Part shown: in pieces, positions 59,401-64,000 of the stretch
Layout: each line of letters begins with the position of its first letter
Position numbering within the stretch: the first letter of the stretch is position 1
Assembly: GCA_030522415.1 (NCBI GenBank)
Contig: CM060108.1
Span: 42,670,256-42,734,255 of the forward strand
Direction of reading: 5' to 3'
Length of the DNA: 64,000 nucleotides
Source: Channallabes apus
Taxonomy: Eukaryota; Chordata; Actinopteri; Siluriformes; Clariidae
Made by a program: the position numbers and the translations under genes
The notes under the pieces: model-generated
Database searches by the model: none
The model's input: the letters and a program-made list of their open reading frames with translations, nothing else
Told to the model about the DNA's origin: nothing

Positions 59401-60546
59401 CCTTGGTTCGTGGGGTAAAAATACAAAAAACACACACACAGGACTCGTGAAGCGAGTTTTTTTTTTTTTTCTTTCCTCTTAAAACGTAACAGGATTGGGG
59501 AGTGTGCATGCACAACTTCTCTCAGACTACTCACTGACCTTTATACCAAACCAGAACCAGGCAGCACTCTCACACACTCTCACTCGCCCCCCCCCCCTTC
59601 AACGCACACACACAAAATCACCATCACTCCATGGTCTTAATACAATCACTTTTGTGAGGGGGCCCTAAAGGAATGCGAGCTCTAGAGCAAGACAGCATCA
59701 CAGCTATTCACGCGGAATTTCAATGACAACGAGGCGAGGGAGAACAATGGCTGGTTATCGCTGAGTTACCAGGACACGTTATACGCTAAGCATGGGCTGG
59801 GGAACTGACTCAAGATGTTCTTTATTAGTAATCAGACAGAAAGTAAACAGGAAAAAAAAATTTTTTTAAAGAAGATCGACGAGAAGGAGGGAAATTCTGA
59901 ACTGATTTACCTACATGAACGCTTTTTTTTTTTTCTTTCTTTTTACTTGAAAAAAAAATTGGGAGGAGGAGGGGGGGGGGTGCGATTTTTGCTTGTTTTT
60001 TGTTTGAACAATCAGTTTGTTTGAAATCGATGCATGTTTGTTTATATCTATAAACAAACTTGATTTTCTTTTTGTTCCAGCAAAAAAACAAACACCAGTT
60101 CCAAGAAAGAGATCTTTTTTTTTTATTTCCAGTAAATCAGATAAGAATATTCCCCTCCTTCTCTCTGATCTTCTGTTTACTGTTACTATCCATCTATACA
60201 GTATATAAAATTGCATATATATATATAAAAGTAGGTTCATGAATGTATATATATAAAGCATGCGCGTATATAAATCTTTCATGTACAGTTCATTCATGCA
60301 CCTCCTACAAACTGATCAATGAAAATGATTACTTATTATTAACCATGACAGATAGGTGTGTGTGTGGGGGGGGGGGGATTTGTATTTCACATGTGTCAGT
60401 CACACTAGAGGACATTTCACATCATTTACACTGAAGTTCTGGAATTTTCTATAAACAATCTGTGTCTCTATCCAAAGAGCTCCAGAACCTCCAAATTAAA
60501 GAGATGTGATAAGTGCAACATAATGAAGAACTTTATAACAGTTTAG

Positions 60547-60547
<1 letters not shown>

Positions 60548-60589
<42 letters not shown>

Positions 60590-60613
60590 GGACACACACA
60601 CACACACACACAC
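60548..60613. repeat. (AAT)n followed by (CA)n microsatellite
   Basis: About 12 AAT units at 60548-60585 followed by about 11 CA units at 60592-60613. Confidence 0.95.
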
Positions 60614-60689
60614 CTATAGATCATGATGGATAAAGTGCGCAGAGAGAGAGAGAGAGATCAGAAAGTCCCGCTTGATACAAAGTATATAA

Positions 60690-60767
60690 AACACACACAC
60701 ACACACACACACACAGCAGCAGCACCGCGTCTCTGTCCCCGTGTGTGTGTGTGTGTGTGTGTGTGTT
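60690..60767. repeat. (AC)n and (GT)n tracts facing each other
   Basis: An (AC)n tract at 60690-60714 and a (GT)n tract at 60741-60767 are complementary, with a 26-nt spacer rich in CAG. They lie 48 nt downstream of the exon 1 donor in the intron 1 transcript. Confidence 0.93.
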
Positions 60768-60814
60768 TGCGCAGTGTTGCTGATTCCGAGCCGCGGCTTT
60801 AATCCCCGTGTTAC

Positions 60815-60865
60815 CTGGAGAGCCGCCGTCAGGAGGAAGAGCAAAAGGCCCGAGCTGAGCTCCAT
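60815..60865 (-). CDS. classical cadherin exon 1: signal peptide
   Basis: The first coding exon holds 17 codons, MELSSGLLLFLLTAALQ, which is a short N-region followed by a leucine-rich hydrophobic core, as expected of a secretory signal peptide. It ends at CAG and is followed on the minus strand by the donor GTAACA. The ATG at 60865 is the first possible start in frame, because a TAA lies only four codons upstream. The Kozak context is moderate (T at -3, G at +4). The exon ends in phase 0 and exon 2 starts in phase 0, as in other classical cadherins, where exon 1 encodes about 16 residues. It lies inside a CpG island. On its own this exon would be weak evidence; the in-frame join to the prodomain exons supports it. 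An alternative first exon elsewhere cannot be excluded. Confidence 0.85.
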
Positions 60866-61056
60866 CGAGACACTTTATCTCGTCCGCTGAATTGGTTTCT
60901 ATCTCCGCCTGAATTCCGGGTGATAAAGATCCCGCTCGGTTCTGGGCTGAGCGCGTGCCGCTCAGTGCGCATGAAGCTCTCGTGCCGGCCGTGTATCCGC
61001 TGTGCGCGCGCCGCTGGTACTGAGGCTGCGACTCCGTTACACAGAGAAAGAGCGAA

Positions 61057-61083
61057 AACACACACACACACACACACACACAC
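61057..61083. repeat. (CA)n microsatellite in the promoter region
   Basis: About 13 CA units, within the presumed 5'UTR or proximal promoter. Confidence 0.95.
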
Positions 61084-61570
61084 TCATACACTACACACTC
61101 ACAAAGCCAGGATCCTCTCTCAAACACGCCCCCTACGGGCCGCTACAGCTTCCTGGTTTTCCCTGTCGGACTATAAACACAGCACTGCTGCTCATTGGCT
61201 GCTTTATCAGTGCTGTACTCACACTACAGTAAAAACACATGAGGTGAAGCCACATTAAAGTCACCCCAATCTTGTGTCCCTTAAAAATCTCACCGTTTTG
61301 TGGATATGATTGTATATGTGGCCCCAGAAATATGGCCAGTTTGTCAGCGTTATACTGACTCGCGTCTAACAATAATCATTTAAAATGCTAATTATTCAGA
61401 TCTCTTCATGAGTATTAACACCAAAATTGAGCTGGAATTTTTTTTTTCTTAAATTAAAGTATTATGTATTATTATTTTTTAATCCCCCAAAACAATCTGT
61501 AGTGTCCGTAACCATGTCAAATTCCTGTTGCAATATTTGAAGAATTTTTGGAATATAATACACTTTTTCA

Positions 61571-62018
61571 GGCGGCGCAGTGGTGTAGTGGTTAGCACTG
61601 TCGCCTTGCACCTCCAGGGTCCGGGTTCGATTCCCGGCCAGGCTCGATTCCCGTCTCTGTGTGCATGGAGTTTGCATGTTCTCCCCGTGCTTGGTGGGTT
61701 TCCTCCGGGTACTCCGGTTTCCTCCCACAGTCCAAAGATAGGCAGGTTAGGCTAAGTGGCATTCCCAAATTGACCGTAGTGTGTATGTGTGTGTGCCCTG
61801 CAATGGATTGCCACCCTATCCAGGGTGTACCCTGCCTCGTGCCCTACTTCAATTCAATTTTCAATTAAATTTTATTTATATAGCGCTTTTAACAATGGTC
61901 ATTGTCTCAAAGCAGCTTCACAAAAATGAAAGAAATTTTAAGCCTAAGCCTCCTGGGATAGGCTCGGTGTTCCTGTGACCCTGAATACAGGACAAAGCGG
62001 TATAGAAGATGAGTGAGT
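61571..62018 (+). mobile_element. tRNA-derived SINE, family A, with nested insertion
   Basis: A full-length copy starts GCGGCGCAGTGGTGTAGTGG with B box GGGTTCGATTCCCG and ends TATAGAAGATGAGTGAGT. Positions 61847-61935 are foreign and interrupt it between GTGCCCTA and AGCCTCCTGGGATAGG. Confidence 0.88.
61847..61935. repeat. short interspersed repeat inside the SINE
   Basis: About 89 bp with CAATTCAATTTTCAATTAAA, ATTTATATAGCGCTTTTAAC and GTCTCAAAGCAGCTTCAC. This is a very common teleost repeat core. CCTA occurs at both junctions and may be its target duplication. Confidence 0.7.
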
Positions 62019-62019
62019 C

Positions 62020-63620
62020 TTTTCATGTGAAATCTAAACAGGCCAAGTTTCATCTGATTGACAGTTAAGATTTGAATTCAAAAAAGTTACAGACGCTACA
62101 TAAAAGGACATGAAATTGTATTTAGCAAATGTGTTTCTTTTAATCTGATAATAAATACAAATGTATGCATATTTATATATATTGGTTGGGTGAAGTATTG
62201 TGAAAAATCAAGTATTATGAAAAACGGTGTTATCCTATCTGAAAATTCACTTTTTCAGCTAGGTGAGATACTTTTCTGCACCAATACCATGTTTTGGCTG
62301 AAAGCATCCTTTTATTCTTTCTGTCTTTCTTCTTTTTCGTCTAAGGTCATATCTAAACCAGATTAATGGAAATCATCCTTCCTTTATCATTTCTCGCTTC
62401 CTACTCCATTCCTGTCTATTCATCTGTTGCATTCCTCTTTCTTTAATATTTTCCTTAACCTTCTTCAAATTCTCAGCCTTCTTTATCCGGGTCCATTTTT
62501 TTCCCCTCATTCCTCATTTCTTTCTTTCTTGATGTCTATAGAAGTCATAGTAGATTTGATCCAACCAAGTGCAATTAAAAAGAGTGTGAAGGCCCGGTTA
62601 TTTAAAAAAAAAAAAAAGAAGAAGAAGAAGAAAAAGAAGAAGAAAATATTTTCTTATACATGAGCCAAATAAGCCGCCTAACATGACTGAATGTGGACTG
62701 AATCTTTTAATGCTTAATAGTTTTATTATAACTGCGTTTGAAAAGGAGGCGATTCACGGTGAGGGTTTTTGACTACACACTCTGAACAGTAGAGACATCA
62801 GATTGGAATTCGCCATGGAGGGAATAAAAGCGCACTTCTCTCCACGGCCACTGTTTTTATTGTTGACTTTGATCAAGATCAAATCAGGTGATGGTCTAAG
62901 AAAGCTCATTTATTCTGATCTAATATTTCCATGTAGCTAGGCTCTGGTCTAATGAACTGCCTTTACCGGTTATTAAAAGGTCATATAAAAGCATGTGATT
63001 GGATGAATGGCTGCAGAGAGGATTGTACACACAAATCATGATGGTTTGTGTCTTTTAATAACTGAACAACCATCTGAACTATAATGAATGATAATATTGT
63101 AATTTAAAGGTTTTTAATGCTCTCAAGCACACACTGTAAATCTGACTGCTAAAATGTGCTTCTTAAAAAGGATATTGACCTTATGACTCGAGTGGAGCCA
63201 CTCCACGACCACTTATTGGTCCTTAATACTTTATCTCATATACATCTCTTCTAACACAGTTATCCAGTGTCATGAGGAAAGAAATGTGTAATCTGATATG
63301 AAGCTGATGAAACATGAATCAGTACCCAGAAGTGATGTGTAGTAACTGATGACTCGACTATGAAAATCAGAGACTAAAACATAATATCCATTAATTCACT
63401 TAAAACTCAATCAGATTTTTTTTCCCCCATCACTTGTGTATCTGTATGTATTGTTGAGATCAAGACAACCTTAGCAGAGATCAGAGAACAAATGGAATCC
63501 AAAAGTTGAGACCAAGACCACATATGGCTGAGGACCAGATGTTAAGATATGTTTATCTTCTATTTGCAGCATCTGCCTTACCTCATGCAAATTTTCTCCT
63601 GAGTGACCTAAAATATCAGA
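62020..63620. other. upstream flank, no gene seen
   Basis: AT-rich DNA upstream of the cadherin promoter, with a pyrimidine-rich patch at 62310-62540. No exon recognised on either strand. Confidence 0.5.
62600..62646. repeat. poly-A and (GAA)n tract
   Basis: A13 followed by imperfect AAG units; possibly the decayed tail of a retroposon. Confidence 0.85.
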
Positions 63621-63627
63621 CTTCACA

Positions 63628-63910
63628 ATGACTTAATGGTTAGACCGGTCACCTCACACCTCCAGGGTCGGGGGTTTGAATTTCACCACTAGCTTGTGTG
63701 CATAGAGCTTACATGGTGTCCTTGTGCTTGGTGCCTGGTTTCCTCAATAGCAGGTGGTACATATGATTGGGTGTGTGTGTGTGTATGCGTTTTTTGCTTG
63801 TGCCCTCTGATGAGCTGCCACCCCATTCATTCATGTGCTCAAGTTAAAGAAATAGGCTCCAGAAACGCAGAAAAGGATAAACAACATAAACAATAACATG
63901 GATGGATGGA
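63628..63910 (+). mobile_element. family A SINE, strongly diverged
   Basis: Recognisable are ATGGTTAGACCGGTCACCTC, CACACCTCCAGGGTCG, a GTGTGCATAGAGCTTACATG segment and a (GGAT)n tail. Confidence 0.65.
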
Positions 63911-64000
63911 TTACTGAGCTAAGCTTTACTAAAATTAATATTCAATTGAAATCTTCCCCAGGATCCTGCATATCTGGAATCTGCCAATCTTTTATCTACA

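Larger units (their letters stand above)
59053..60814 (-). other. cadherin intron 1 (1.76 kb)
   Basis: The intron runs from donor GTAACA at 60814 to acceptor TTTTGCAG at 59053. It holds several CA/GT and AAT microsatellites, a possible regulatory block at 59215-59400, and AT-rich filler at 59800-60340. No other gene is seen. Confidence 0.88.
60770..61210 (-). promoter_or_regulatory. CpG-island promoter and 5'UTR of the cadherin gene
   Basis: CpG dinucleotides are dense from about 60780 to 61040, across exon 1 and the sequence upstream of it, in contrast to the AT-rich surroundings. No TATA box is visible upstream on the minus strand. A CCAAT box in good NF-Y context (AGCCAATGAG) lies at about 61192-61201, and a GC-box-like GGGGGCG at about 61124-61130. 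A (CA)n tract at 61057-61083 sits within the island. This suggests a TATA-less promoter with initiation somewhere in 60870-61120; the exact start cannot be read from sequence. Confidence 0.65.

Noticed and set aside
60621..61127. Minus-strand open frame of 168 codons over exon 1
   Set aside because: A different frame from the signal peptide, crossing CA/GT tracts and the CpG island; no domain.

Overview
The window is vertebrate nuclear DNA, almost certainly from a ray-finned fish and possibly a catfish or other otophysan. The reasons are the very high load of long dinucleotide microsatellites, several families of tRNA-derived SINEs with typical teleost tails, Tc1-like and hAT-like DNA transposon remnants, AT-rich intron sequence, and canonical GT-AG introns. 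There are no bacterial-type operons, and no long open frame looks like an intact gene by itself.

The one protein-coding gene I can support lies on the minus strand and is only its 5' part. It is a classical (type I) cadherin. Exon 1 (60815-60865) is the signal peptide. Exon 2 (58944-59052) and exon 3 (5074-5309) encode the cadherin prodomain. All three exons join in frame at consensus splice sites (phases 0, 1, 0). The exon sizes (51, 109, 236 nt) and the huge second intron (about 53.6 kb) match the known layout of CDH1/CDH2/CDH4. The prodomain resembles the N-/R-cadherin group most (PGFSEDVY, LEGQPLL, TQEQWQ), but I do not assign a paralogue. The furin-site exon and the adhesive EC domains should lie beyond position 1 of the window.

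Region by region: 1-5073 is intron 3, with a CpG-dense block at the very start; 5310-58943 is intron 2; 59053-60814 is intron 1; 60866-61210 is a CpG-island, TATA-less promoter/5'UTR region; and 61210-64000 is upstream flank rich in SINEs. Intron 2 is a mosaic. Repeat-free, CpG-bearing segments with homeodomain-type cores (TAATTA, TAATGG, GGATTA) look like conserved developmental enhancers. They alternate with microsatellites, SINEs and DNA transposons.

The most informative structures are nested insertions: a 1374-bp hAT-type element with a perfect 8-bp target duplication inside a SINE, a Tc1 remnant inside another SINE, a SINE inside a long (TA)n tract, and a short repeat inside a SINE. Others are a near-perfect 58-bp palindrome centred on TGACGTCA, two perfect hairpins of 17-18 bp arms, complementary (AC)n/(GT)n tracts beside the exon 1 donor, and G-quadruplex motifs. 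I found no new multi-gene system. The window is best read as the 5' end and regulatory intron of a cadherin gene.
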